Shown here piece by piece: positions 49,445-60,460 of a DNA stretch of 64,000 bases. Below the pieces are notes generated by a model, which was not told where the DNA came from, made no database searches, and saw only the letters and a list, made by a program, of their open reading frames with translations. The stretch covers positions 1 to 64,000 of the forward strand of contig JAOTOM010004115.1 of NCBI GenBank assembly GCA_034440615.1, given 5' to 3'. The translations under genes and the position numbers were made by a program. Origin of the DNA: Ashinkailepas kermadecensis (taxonomy: Eukaryota > Arthropoda > Thecostraca > Neolepadidae). Each line of letters opens with the position of its first letter. Position 1 is the stretch's first letter.

Positions 49445-50560
49445 CAAAGCCACCTTACACTTACAGCACCACATTCACAGGCATAACCAGAACGCAAGGA
49501 CACAACGCAACTCAGCATTGGGCAGCAGGGATTGTCTGGATGGGGAAATGGAGCGTGATACCCTACGATGGGCCTTTCTTGCTCTTTAATTATATATATG
49601 GTAACCTATCGATGGTGTTGGACATACATGAACCGGCATGTACCAACTCAGGTTATAACTTAAACGTGTGACTAGGGATGCCATCTCATGTAGATGCAAC
49701 GATCAGCCCTGGTCAAGTGCAATACTAACACGCCGCGGTAGTTTAAGCAAGTTCGGTTTGCCTAGCAGTGGTGGGATAAGGTTTGTCTCGCTTGAACTCG
49801 CGCGTAGCAAGTTGCCAAATCCAACAGCCGGCAATGCCCTTGAATTGACCGGGTTGATAACTAAGCAATACGGCGAAAACTTGAACAACGGCTTCAACAG
49901 TTCCCACAATCCGTTCATCCAAGTCTCTACAGGCATCCGTGACGGACAACCGTCCAGCGTCTGCTTGTCTGCTCACCTTCACCTGCTCGACTACAGCTTA
50001 CCAGCCTCGCCGCTCAGTCGCGTCTGGGCGGGCCGTGCGCGAGAGAGGGGTGCCAGTCGCTCATGGGGCGAGGGCAAATTACCTGTATGTTCCGGCATGA
50101 TTCTAAGCACACCAATTGGCTCTCTTTCTCTCTCTCCGTCTCTCTCGGTCTCTTGATTTTATCTTTCTTAAAACACTTTAAAAAGGTTTAGATACAAATT
50201 GTGCACGAAAGCTACCGAAAGTGAGATGGTGCCACGTTTTCATCGTTCGCTTGACAAGATTTTCCTCAGTTTTACATGATGTTCTATGATGCACAAACAT
50301 GCAATGATGCACAGGTATGATGGTCCATAGTAATGTGGTTGCAGACACTGATGCATGCATTGCCGTAGAAAAGCATGGCGTGCGATGAGGAGTGAGACTT
50401 TGTCATGGCATTAGGCTTAATTCTCACTGCCTTCATATTTCGGCATTACCACGGCCATTTAGTGTGAGAGACTGTCGTCCCAGCCCACACAGCGATATGC
50501 GAAGCAAAATAGCCCAAGGTTTTCTTCAAAATAGCCCAAGGTTTTCCTCTTCTTAACCGT
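49445..50560. other. Segment separating RNase H and C-terminal parts of the LINE
   Basis: A 162-codon plus frame (49,668-50,156) shows no recognised domain and ends in a CT-rich tract. This may be a later insertion into the LINE or diverged LINE sequence; no termini were found. Confidence 0.4.
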
Positions 50561-51094
50561 GAATTGACTGGTGTTAGCCAGACATTTCCCAGACAACTCG
50601 ATAGCGAAGCGGGACAGCGACTTCACCACAGACATTGCACAACACTTAGAAGCCATAATAATCAATACAACAGAGCATGTAGCATTATAAAAAAAAACTG
50701 GACACAAAACACAAACCGTTCACAATTACGGAGCATCAAACCAGCCGTCGATATCTGGAAGTCATCATCTCAAATCCACGAAGAAAAAGTCCAATCGCGG
50801 CTCCGCATAGGACATACCTACATCACAAAGCGATATATGTATTCTGCTTCACCTCGATCTTCATACCTATCATGCAACATCCATCTTACTGTCCTACGTA
50901 TGCTCCTACACTGTCAGCAATATCATGGCTCACGAAAAAAAAAACACTGACCGATTACTACTGAGTACAAAACATTACTTTTTCTTTGCCCTCACGCTCG
51001 GAGACAGCCACCCATTTCTCATCCAACTACATTTCATTTTTATCCGCAAAACAAATCTGTTTTCAGATTAAGCAACTGAATTATACCACATAGC

Positions 51095-52140
51095 ATTCTT
51101 CATTCTTTTCTTATTCACGGCACGAAATTGCCTGAGGATGTCAAAGTTATCTATTATGTTATATAGTAGGCCCTATAAAAAAGCAATAAGAAACAAAAGC
51201 GACTTCAAACATCCAGCGGCCTCCGGCTATTGGGCTTTTACCGTAGGCAAGACCATTTCCACAACGGTCATCCTATGTCACTGGTTATAAAGTCACTGAT
51301 GATACTGCATGCTTCCGTCTCCTCACTAAGAAAAGGATATTCCTGCTCCGACTAGTGGGATGGAGTTGCAACATGTTTGCCCAGAGTGTCAGAGTGACAC
51401 GTAAGGTTAATGACTAGTTCATGGTCAATTTAGACTATCCCTGATCTCATCTCAGGTCAGCATAGGTCTCCGAATTGCACTCCTTATTCTGGGTGAAAAG
51501 CATAGCGAATCCACTTGTATTTAACTATTATCTGTCACAAATGAGCATAAAGGATCCTTAGCTGTGACGAGAAATAAGACTTGGCACATGAATAATGAGA
51601 AAGTTTCCAAGTCAGCATAGGTCGATTTCACATAAATCCAAACCATAGGCACTGACCTGAACTTTAGCTGAATACTGCATTTTATTGAAACCAGCAGCAT
51701 GGATTCCATATGCCAGAAAAAGCAAGCCACGGCAAACTTGACCGTCCACCAAGTTGATCAATAATGAAACGCAAACACGAAGTATTACCAATTCTATGAC
51801 AATTGTATTTGTACGCATTATTATAGCTATCGTATTGTCATGTGTGACTCCAGCGCTGGGGGTTGAGATAAAATGGTTAGAAGAGATGATGTTGTAAACT
51901 CAATGTCTTAGTTGACCTGTTCATGACGTCAACCACATGACAACAACCGGGATTCCAAAAACACTATTGTTTGCCGGTGGAATCGCCGGATTTCGCGCTA
52001 TTGATTGCTGTCTTTGTCAGGAAAATCTGCTTGCTAGATGCTGAGATGCACTGGTCGAAGGCGCTACCTTCCAGAAATCCCCGGTTTTCACTTTGATCTG
52101 ACCTGTGACGCCATCCCTGACCGCAATGTCAAATTCTTTT
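51095..52140. other. Unique intronic sequence
   Basis: No recognised feature. Confidence 0.35.
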
Positions 52141-52224
52141 GCATCACAAACGAAAATGGTACTGGGCTATCGATCGTCGCTTGGTCACGGTGCTGATTTT
52201 ACATGGTACCTGATACTGGGTCTG

Positions 52225-52610
52225 GCACATGGTCGGGCTATCGATCGTCGTTGATACCACGGTGCCATGATCTTCCAGTACCATGGTACCATGATACTGG
52301 CAGTCCATGGCACCATGGTACGGGGCTATCGATCGTCGCTTGGTACCACGGTGCCATGATCTTCCAGTACCATGGTACCATGATACTGGCAGTCCATGGC
52401 ACCATGGTACGGGGCTATCGATCGTCGCTTGATACCACGGTGCCATGATCTTCCAGTACCATGGTACCATGATACTGGCAGTCCATGGCACCATGGTACG
52501 GGGCTATCGATCGTCGCTTGGTACCACGGTGCCATGATCTTCCAGTGCCATGGTACCATGATACTGGCAGTCCATGGCACCATGGTACGGGGCTATCGAT
52601 CGCCGCCTGA
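52225..52610. repeat. 89-bp minisatellite rich in internal palindromes
   Basis: About four and a half units, each starting near GGGGCTATCGATCGTCGCTT and containing CCAGTACCATGGTACCATGA and CCATGGCACCATGGTAC. Each unit is largely self-complementary (CCATGGTACCATGG-type cores) and could fold into hairpins. Confidence 0.95.
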
Positions 52611-52639
52611 GTGATTCCATGCCATCTATTGGCTGCTGA

Positions 52640-53015
52640 TGCAGGTATAGGGAGCATTGATGTTGCTGAGATAGGTACGGGGAGCGTTAAGGCTGCTGAT
52701 ACAGGTACAGGGAGCATTGATGTTGCTGAGATAGGTACGGGGAGCGTTAAGGCTGCTCAGATAGGTACGGGGAGCGTTAGGGCTGCTGAGATAGATACGG
52801 GGAGCGTTAAGGCTGCTGAGATACGTGCAGGGAGGGAGGATTAAGGCTGCTGAGATAGGTAGGGGAGCCTTAAAGCCGTTGAGACAGGTGCGGAGAACGT
52901 TAAGGCTGCTGCTATTAATACAGGGAGCGTTAAGGCTGCTGAGATATGTCCAGGGAGCATTAAGGCTGCTGAGATAGGTACTGGGAGCGTTAAGGCAGTG
53001 GAGATAGGTATGGGG
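52640..53015. repeat. 30-bp minisatellite (GGGAGCGTTAAGGCTGCTGA)
   Basis: About 12 units with a GATAGGTAC(G) spacer. Confidence 0.94.
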
Positions 53016-53199
53016 AGCGCTAAGCGCCACTGCCTTCCCCAGTCGATGCTGTTCGGCTCAGACCTCAGTCAGTGGCGGGCTAACGAGATTGCCGTGATGA
53101 ACGACGGATGTGCCATTCGACTCGCCTGAACGCTTACTCACACCCAGGCGGTAAGAGCTAAGCACACAGGCTGTGGGTGTGGTCCCCTCCACGTTCTGG

Positions 53200-53240
53200 G
53201 TGCAGGGGCGGATCAAGGGGTGCGCAGAGGAAGCATGTCT
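53200..53240. other. CAGGGGCGGATC motif
   Basis: Short match to the motif at 22,899. It could be a transposon terminus, but no partner end was found. Confidence 0.2.
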
Positions 53241-53455
53241 CCCCTGATGATGAGGTAGCTCTAGCTGAAAAAAGCGCCCCCATGAGAAGTTCCAATGCAA
53301 TCTCGGTCCCCTGCCTACTTGAATGAGTACAGTCGAAGGCTCCGCTCTGAGTATAAAAGTATTTCCAGTGACACTGAAACACACCACCCCCACTCCATCA
53401 AAATTAGCACTCAGTGGCGCCTCACCGGGGAAATGGCGCCACTCCGGACGGGGTG

Positions 53456-53598
53456 TCCTCGCCCGTCCTCCCTCGCCCGTCCTCCCTCGCCCGTCCTCCC
53501 TCGCCCGTTCTCCCTCGCCCGTCCTCCCTCGCCCGTCCTCCCTCGCCCGTCCTCCCTCGCCAGTCCTCCCTCCCCCGTCCTCCCTCGCCCGTCCTTCC
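53456..53598. repeat. 14-bp minisatellite (CCCTCGCCCGTCCT)
   Basis: Ten units. Arg/Glu/Gly-rich minus frames and Pro/Ser-rich plus frames are artefacts. Confidence 0.96.
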
Positions 53599-53884
53599 GA
53601 TGAAAATGACCGGATCCTCCCCTGTCTGAGTGAGGACTGCTCGTGGCATGTGAGTGGGTATGAAGGTGAGGCGACCACCTCCCCAGAGCAAGGGTTATTG
53701 TCCACAAAGGCGGCTGATGTGACCTTCCGCCACCGCCAGGTGTGGGTGTTATCGCACGCACGTGTGTTGCAGCAGCACTTATAGCAGCATTTGCAGCCGG
53801 CCCACTGAATGGCTGCGTGCATCGACCGTGGCTGCGGCCACATTGATCGCCGCCATGGCGGTCGGTTGCAGTCTGCTGCAGTGC

Positions 53885-54260
53885 AGGTCAGGTCACCTCG
53901 GCTCAGGTCACCTCACCTCAGGTCAGGTCACCTCGGCCCAGCCACCCCATCCAGATCCTGGCCCAGCCACCCCAGACTCTTGGGTTCCGGCCGGCCACCC
54001 CTCGATCCACACTGCCGGCGCCTGGTCCACCTCGGCTCGCCAGAACAGAGGAAATCCAACTCAGTTATCTAACCCATACTCCTCGCGCCTGGTCAGTGTC
54101 GGCTCACCACTACCGGGAAAACCCACCGCAGGATCTGGGACCCGAGCCAATGACCTGAGAACTCAACCGTGCTCGCTCATGCTCTTTCGAACTTGGGTCA
54201 GTGACCTGGTAAGTGCCCACCCAGCCTATCCAAAACCTGGGCCAGTGACCTGAGAATCCG
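53885..54260. repeat. AGGTCACCTC-type short repeats and a degenerate CCAGTGACCTGAGAA repeat
   Basis: Dense caggtcacctc copies at 53,885-53,940, then diverged, more widely spaced related motifs to 54,260. Confidence 0.7.
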
Positions 54261-54269
54261 ATCCCAGAA

Positions 54270-54940
54270 CACAGAAGTGGGAACCCGATCAGGTGGGAAG
54301 TGCGAGTTTGCGTGGCGCGGCTCTGGATGATAACTGTGCGGTTGTTATGTGAACTGTCCTGTGTGCATGAGAGTGGGTGTACACCCGGTGGGTGTCAACC
54401 CTGCATGCAGGTGCTTTTGTCGTGATGAGTGAAAAATCGTCGCTTGTAGATCCTTCCGAAAGAAAGTAAGAACATCCAGAAGGAATCCCAATGTACCATG
54501 ATAAATGTTTCGAGATTGGTGCATCATGAAGTCGTGTGCACTACAGACCTTTCCATAAATACGCTACACTACATGGAGCTTCGACCCAATTACAACGTCC
54601 CAAGTGGTCCCACAGTAAAATGCGTAGCAAAGGACGAAGGGAAGTGAAAACATCAGACAACAAGCCTAACTTTATTTATGGATGCCCCTAACTTATGATG
54701 CGGAGCATTGACAGACATACCTGGGTAATAATATAAAACATAAAGTTCAAAAAGGTATTATTACATCAATGCCACGCTAATGTATGCCATGCACAAACTT
54801 TCAAGGGTTTACATATCTGCTTATTTTCATTATTATCCACGTGATAGAAGGTTTTGGACACATCAGCTTTTGGGGGAGGAGGCCGATGGCACTGGGAAAA
54901 TAGACAAGACAAGATGCATTCAAAAATATATCCAGCGACT
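54270..54940. other. Unique intronic sequence
   Basis: No recognised feature. Confidence 0.35.
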
Positions 54941-54949
54941 GCATCCAGG

Positions 54950-55325
54950 ACCCGTCACTAGTACCTGTCACCAGTGCTCTTCACCACCGCCCCCAGCCAG
55001 CGTCCGTCACCATCGCCCGTCACCAGCGCCCGTCACCAGCACCCGTCACCACCGCCCGTCACCACCGCCCGTCACCAGCGCCCTTCACCACCGCACCCAG
55101 CCAGTGCCCGTAACCAGCGCCCGTCACCACTGCCCGTCACCAGCGCCCATCACCAGCGCCCGTCACCAGCGCCCGTCACCACTGCCCGTCACCAGCGCCC
55201 ATCACCAGCGCCCGTAACCAGCGCCCGTCACCAGCACCCGTCACGACCGCCCGTCACCACCGCCCGTCACCAGCGCCCATCACCAGCACCCGTCACCAGC
55301 ACCCCTTACAACTGCCCGTCACCAG
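54950..55325. repeat. 12-bp minisatellite (GCCCGTCACCAG)
   Basis: About 30 units, alternating gcccgtcaccag, gcccgtcaccac and gcccatcaccag. Confidence 0.96.
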
Positions 55326-55556
55326 TGCTCTAGTGTGTCCGACTATGATGGCGAATGCCGACATTGCTAAAGCTACTCCGGGATAGAGGATTATGTTCCT
55401 GAGTGGCAATGTGGCACGTAGTGGTTGCGAGAATCTAACTGAACCTGGACCAAGTGTCGGAGAATAACACCATTGCCGAGGGAAGGATTGAAAGGGCAAC
55501 TGGTTATTCAACGCGCATAATGAAGTTTAACTCTTGAACAGAAGAGCTTTACTTAA

Positions 55557-56481
55557 CACGCGCCCTGGAGGGCCTCTGAAAATTACGCGCACTGGAGGGG
55601 GGGCGGATTCCGCCCCCCCCCCATAAGATCTCGGCTCCTAGTGAAGCTAGAGGAACGAAATTCGCAGGGTGGCTGGGTACGGCAATGAACTCTATTGTGT
55701 GCAAATTGTATGACCTTAGGTCAATATCTTCAAGGTCAAATGAGGTCACATTTGCAAAATATTCTGGTATTGCGTGGCTTGGCTTGTCATCGTTATGGAT
55801 CGCTGTGATTGTATTTAAATGCTCCAAAATGGGCATCAATGATGTTTTGGACATTACTAATGATGCAATGCAGATGCTGGACCCAACATTTGACCTCAGG
55901 TCACCTATATAGCACCACTTTATCAGGTCAGTTACCTGTTTCAGTTACCGAAACCGGGCCGCCCGCCCGACTGCTCCGTCGGGCAGCTCGGAGCAATAGG
56001 CTTCGTGAAGAAAGGAGTGAAGTACATGAATAAAGTATGGAAATGCAATGACAAACAGTACAAATCACAAACAGTAGTGCATTTATGATAACATTCCAGT
56101 TGATCAAGTTTGGTTCCATTAACCTGTCATGAACTTGACCTGACTTGACCTCGGTGACCTAACATGATCTTGAAACTATATAGCATATCAATATACATCA
56201 AACAAGTCGCTAGTGTTGCCAAGAACACTTCCCTTTTGCGAATATACGGGAAGCGCATCAGCGCCGATTTTGGTGGTCTGGCGCTATAATTTTTTTTTAC
56301 TTTAGCGGCCCCTAACTTGAAAAATGTTCAGCCGATTTCCATTTTTCTTGCTTTAAACGACGCGCCGGTCATTTCGAAGCAGGTATGCAGAAAATCGCGT
56401 ATATCGACCGGTAAAATCTGCAGTTATTTACGAAAAACCGGATGGGTGGGCGGATTTCGCCTCCCCCCTCCAGTGCGCGTG
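55557..56481. mobile_element. TTAA-flanked non-autonomous DNA transposon, 925 bp
   Basis: The left end is TTAA (55,553-55,556) followed by CACGCGCCCTGGAGGG. The right end is the reverse complement, CACGCGCACTGGAGGG, at 56,466-56,481, followed by TTAA (56,482-56,485). TIRs of at least 16 bp with one mismatch plus a TTAA duplication fit piggyBac- or Kolobok-type insertion. A subterminal copy of the end (TACGCGCACTGGAGGG) at about 55,583 adjoins a palindromic GGGCGGATTCCGCCC. There is no transposase; frames of up to 101 codons are unrecognised. Confidence 0.75.
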
Positions 56482-56489
56482 TTAATACG

Positions 56490-57295
56490 TCTTCAGAAGT
56501 GGGAGGGATGTGGGCAAATTACCCCCCCCGACGAGGTTTGCCCAAAAGAGCGGAGCACAGCTCCGCGAACATCTGTATATCTCTCGAACGTTGATTAGCA
56601 GATCGCTTCGTGGCAGTCACGTCTTGATATCACTCAAGGTCACTGAGCTCGGCAAGGTCAAATGCAGGTCATCGTTTCTTAGATGTGCAGTCTTCATAAG
56701 TAGTGCTAAATTATTCGTGAAATAGGGTGGAATACACCACTTAATGAACACTCAATCTACATCCTTCTCAAAGAAGGATCGACATCGTGCTACTTCATGT
56801 GTGCTGATGGCTTGATTCCTCGTCTCTAACAGTATCTCGATATAAGTATGCTCATGTTCACCATAAGGGATCGTGATACACGAACATGTTCAAGCGTTAT
56901 TTCAGGTAAAGGGATTACCTATGATGTTATCTTGTAACACCAGTTTACAGCATAGGTAATTTTCTCGCTAATCCGAATATAGTTCTTCGTATATTAGGTA
57001 TGTCAAGACAAACAAAAAGGTGCTGTCATAAGTACACTACTGGCTTTAATGCGAGCTGGAAGGACGAAAAGTATTTTTAATGACACTAATTCCATGACAA
57101 ATTTCGACATCCTATTGTACTCGTTTCGACATCGCACACCTAACGAAAAACCATTATTTTAACACTGTCATAAGTACCACCAAGAATCAGCTCCCATTCA
57201 TAGTTAATTACTCAGTAGATGGTCCGATGGTCGACATTGCATGCTTTAGACATCTTCTCGTCAGTTCGCATGCATTTTAACATGCATTTGACCTT
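56490..57295. other. Unique SCYL2 intron sequence
   Basis: No recognised feature. Confidence 0.35.
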
Positions 57296-57305
57296 TTTAA
57301 AGTCA

Positions 57306-58262
57306 ATTACCTCGTTTACATGAGCAGGTCAGCCGTAAATGGAAATTTCTGATCCGGTCGATTCGCAAAAGTTCCGATCACGCGGTCCGTTTACAAGAGC
57401 AAGGCAGGCACCTAATCGGATTCTTGCGATTTGACGGCTGACACAATGTGGTGAAAAGTTCCGAATATTTGGCGCATTTGTGCGCTTCTGACGCACCTGC
57501 TTCGAGCAACGGCGTACACAGGCACAAGGTATCATCAATGATCCACGTAGTTAGAGGTTGTTGGGCAGAGATATAGGGAATCTGTGAATTCGAAGGATTC
57601 ACGTAGCCGATGACAGGTTATCGATGACAACATAGACCTTTCTTCTTCGTGAATCAAATGGTGCATTGCTTCCAGGCCAGACTATGTTCTATAGTATGGG
57701 TTCCAGACTATGTAATGGTGCATTGTTCCAGACGGCCTTGTTCCAGACTGTGCAATAGTCAAATAAACAGGGTAAATCAGGTTCACTACGCAATCCAAGA
57801 GATAAATCAGCAAAACCAAAACGCTGTCACAAATCCGCAAGTTGAACACTCCACCACATCATAAGACTCACGATTGGGGCACGCACTAATAACGTGACGT
57901 CTCAGCGCCGCTTTCAGCTGCTACGTGTCTGATTGTTGTGCTTCATCACTAGGTTTGCAATTATAATTAAAAACAAGACGTTTATTTTTCATAATTACCC
58001 TAAATTTACTCAAAACTTAGCAGAGAATAGTTTCAAGAAATACCATGTACCAAGAAATACCAATAACGGTGCAGCCGCACCGTTATTTGTTCGTGGTTGG
58101 CGTTTGTCACAAACTTCCACCTACCGAAGCGTAAATTTGCGTTGAGCTTTTCGCATGTTTTGCTACACAAAAGCCAGTTTACAAGAGCATTATTTTCGCA
58201 AGTTTTTCTAATCGCATCGTATTCGGAAGTTTTGCTGTTCATGTAAACGGGGTAAATGACTT
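57306..58262. mobile_element. Inverted-repeat element, ~950 bp
   Basis: The left terminus, AAGTCAATTACCTCGTTTAC followed by ATGAGCAG (57,300-57,327), matches in reverse complement the right terminus, AAGTCATTTACCCCGTTTAC followed by ATGAACAG (about 58,235-58,262). Subterminal blocks (TTTACAAGAGC; AAAAGTTCCGA against AAAACTTCCGA) are also inverted. No clear target duplication was found. It contains a 10-bp-stem hairpin, ATAACGGTGC/GCACCGTTAT, at 58,062-58,085. No coding capacity recognised. Confidence 0.6.
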
Positions 58263-58269
58263 CAGTTGA

Positions 58270-58920
58270 CCACGAGTGACCTCGAGTGACGTTGTTGGGT
58301 GAGTGGGTCTTCTTGGAGTATTTGCGGCGCTGAACTTGAAGTGAGCGTTGATGCTAAGCACAGATCACTAAGCATTTTCAATTTGGACCATGTTCGATGT
58401 ACCAAATATGTCCCCATGTTGACCTTACTTGACCCGCGATAGGTTGACCAAAATCCATCATGTGGGGTGTCATTTAACTCACAATGAACCGGGAAATATG
58501 CATTCAAAGGGTTTAGTCGGGTGTATGGCAGTTATTTGCTCCTGGAAATAACAAGAAAATGTTCGAAGTCATTGAAAATGTGACATTTAACCTCAGCTGT
58601 AAGTCACCAGTTGACCATCAAAATGTATTGCTATTCGAAAGAATTCGTCAGCCGCAACACAATAGTTTTCTCCGTCCCTCAAGGACGCCTAATTTGCGAT
58701 CTGACAGGGTTCAAATTGACGCTCGTACCTCACTCTACCGTGTTGCGATCGGCCATTCACCTGAGCGCGTGTTGGTAACCGTACTATATGATGGGTTTCA
58801 ACAGTCAGTCATCCCAGGCTCGCGCATGCGAGCCTGGGGTAATTTATCTTCAGCGTATTTAAATTTCGAAACACAAGATTGCACAGATGCACTCTGTGCG
58901 CGGCGCCTCACGTCAGACTC
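58270..58920. other. SCYL2 intron 2, exon-proximal part
   Basis: A 132-codon plus frame (58,559-58,957) runs antisense into SCYL2 exon 2 and has no recognised domain. A hairpin (stem CCAGGCTCGC, loop GCAT) lies at about 58,816-58,839. Confidence 0.4.
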
Positions 58921-58922
58921 AC

Positions 58923-59096
58923 CTGCAGGATGCCGTATTTCAGCTCAATGTCAATGAATGAGTAGTCCTTAGCAAAGCTGTGGCCGTTGGCCTTGTCGCC
59001 GTCGCCGCACGACACGAGCACGTTGGCGAGACACGCCAGGATGGGCTCGGAGGCGAACGCAAGCGTCTCCGGGCACTCCTCCACCGGATGCATCAC
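58923..59096 (-). CDS. SCYL2: SCYL2 pseudokinase, exon 2 of 4 seen
   Basis: This is a 58-codon internal exon, phase 0 at both ends. The acceptor is ctcgctacag and the donor is CAG|GTGAGT. The peptide begins VMHPVEECPETLAFASEPI, continues with LACLANVL, and ends FIDIELKYGILQ. It matches the SCYL2 family pattern of H-P-x-E-E, LAF-x-(S/T)EP, LANVL and (D/E)-x-E-x-KYG-(I/L)LQ, the hinge and early C-lobe of the pseudokinase. It follows exon 1 without a frame change. A glycine/aspartate-rich insert (SCGDGDKANG) sits where the loop between LANVL and the D-Y element varies among orthologues. The 84 bp starting 17 bp upstream of its acceptor are a diverged partial copy of the same exon, described separately. 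The intron to exon 3 is 16,559 bp. Confidence 0.95.
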
Positions 59097-59113
59097 CTGT
59101 AGCGAGTGGAAGG

Positions 59114-59197
59114 TATCAGCACGTTGGCGAGACAGGTCAGGACGGGTTCCGAAGTGAACGCCAGCTCCTCCGGGAGCTCCTCAAACGGATGCATTAT
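59114..59197 (-). pseudogene. Partial duplicate of SCYL2 exon 2 (pseudo-exon)
   Basis: Immediately upstream, in gene orientation, of the true exon 2 lies a 28-codon copy of its first half, with its own duplicated acceptor (ccactcgctgcag compared with ccactcgctacag). The translation begins IMHPFEELPEELAFTSEPV and ends LTCLANVLI. The copy stops after LANVL and runs directly into the acceptor of the real exon, giving a direct duplication of about 100 bp. It has no donor of its own. If the distal acceptor were used, the frame would read into TGA shortly after the junction. Coding-style conservation (HP.EE, LAF.SEP, CLANVL) suggests either a fairly recent duplication or an old exon remnant kept for a time. 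I regard it as non-coding but splice-relevant. Confidence 0.8.
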
Positions 59198-59214
59198 CTG
59201 CAGCGAGTGGACTG

Positions 59215-60010
59215 TCGTCTATAATTTGATGACAACAAATCAGTGTATATTTTGGGTTTGTGGTGGCATCCACGTATGCTAGTCATACATTCACATTTAT
59301 CCACACCACCCCAGCTTCACATGTGTAGATACCAAAAATCAGCCCAGTCATTTCAAGACGTGATTTAAAATCTGCGGAAGTTGCGAAAGTATGTAGGTAC
59401 ATTGCAAGGTACATTCCGAAGTATCAGGTAGCTGCAACTATGTGTCGCGTGATTGATGAATGGACTCCAGGTCAGTTCCTTCTGAGCTTCATAAGAACTT
59501 TTCAGCTCATGTTTTAGCATCCAACTGGATGCGCAGCACAGCATCCTAACCCGAGAGTATGGTTTATATTTTATACATAATAGTCAGAAGGGCCTCGAGG
59601 GGTTTTAAGCTCATGTGATCTAGTGACATATTTGGGTCCAACAGAAAGCTCGAAATATTGTTTGCACCCGGAATCCCATAAAAGAGAATAGAAGCCACAC
59701 CCCTATGGTGACGGTCTACTTACAGCTTCAGAGTTGATGTTATCAGATGAGATATTTTCCCGTAGTGCATCTCATGATATGCATACTATGTTACCACATT
59801 TGTGAGAGCATGGATATCTAGCCCTCATATGCCGTTGATTTGTCGATTGAAATTCCCCTTGCCACTAAATAAAGACATGAATAACTATTTAGTCGTTAAA
59901 AACCCCTATCACTCTTTAGCCAGTTTCCCGGTTGGGTCACGAGCTGGCAGCTGATTGGTCGGACCCCGGTGACGAGACGCCACCACAGCTACTTGGCCGA
60001 CCCATTTGGA
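59215..60010. other. SCYL2 intron 1, unique part
   Basis: No repeat or gene recognised. It becomes similar to the 34-bp repeat from about 59,940 (cccggtgacgagacg). Confidence 0.4.
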
Positions 60011-60012
60011 GT

Positions 60013-60460
60013 GTCCCGGTGACGTCACGATCGACCCACCTGCAGAGTCCCGGTGACGTCACGGCCGACCCACCTGCAGAGTCCCGGTGACGTCACGATC
60101 GACCCACCTGCAGAGTCCCGGTGACGTCACGGCCGACCCACCTGCAGAGTCCCGGTGACGTCACGGCCGACCCACCTGCAGAGTCCCGGTGACGTCACGG
60201 CCGACCCACCTGCAGAGTCCCGGTGACGTGATGACCGACCCACCTGCAGAGTTCCGGTGACGTCACGGCCGACCCACCTGCAGTATCCCGGTGACGTCAC
60301 GGCCGACCCACCTGCAGAGTTCCGGTGACGTCACGGCCGACCCACCTGCAGTATCCCGGTGACGTCACGGCCGACCCACCTGCAGTATCCCTGTGACGTC
60401 ACGGCCGACCCACCTGCAGTATCCCGGTGACGTGATGACCGACCCACCTGCAATATCCTG
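60013..60460 (-). repeat. 34-bp minisatellite duplicating the SCYL2 exon 1 donor site
   Basis: Thirteen units, counting the copy that overlaps the exon end. On minus each reads CTGCAG|GTGGGTCGGCCGTG then ACGTCACCGGGA(T/C)(A/T). The authentic junction is ATATTGCAG|GTGGGTCGGT. The repeat therefore includes about the last 12 exon bases and the full donor consensus. Eleven units contain TGACGTCA, the CREB/ATF octamer. The ORF apparent across the array is an artefact of exon read-through. Confidence 0.96.

Larger units (their letters stand above)
47085..51090 (+). pseudogene. I-type LINE (RT, RNase H, C-terminal region), fragmented
   Basis: Pieces in order across frames: TLAFDRVRKPALTHKL near 47,095 (motif A region), INMLADHVDKSLRYSFFAND near 47,300 (motif C, catalytic YADD replaced by FAND), and at 47,560-47,830 the RT C-terminus (THITDTTQRCVKRINLRVLA, VRSIVEY, LEVIQNSCIRAATG). 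After an 18-bp minisatellite come RNase H pieces: TLIIVDGSKYEHKV near 49,040, GIGITGPGHKSACVY near 49,080, and a FLRIPGHIHIPGK-like block near 49,340-49,400. At 50,720-51,070 is the C-terminal segment (LRSIKPAVDIWKSSSQ, SRLRIGHTYITKRY, LTVLRMLLHC, LTLGDSHPFLIQLHF). RT with a C-terminal RNase H places it in the I group. It is dead because of stops, frameshifts and a lost Asp. Confidence 0.85.

Noticed and set aside
58559..58957. 132-codon plus-strand protein gene
   Set aside because: Its 3' end is antisense to SCYL2 exon 2, with no recognisable domain or splice context.
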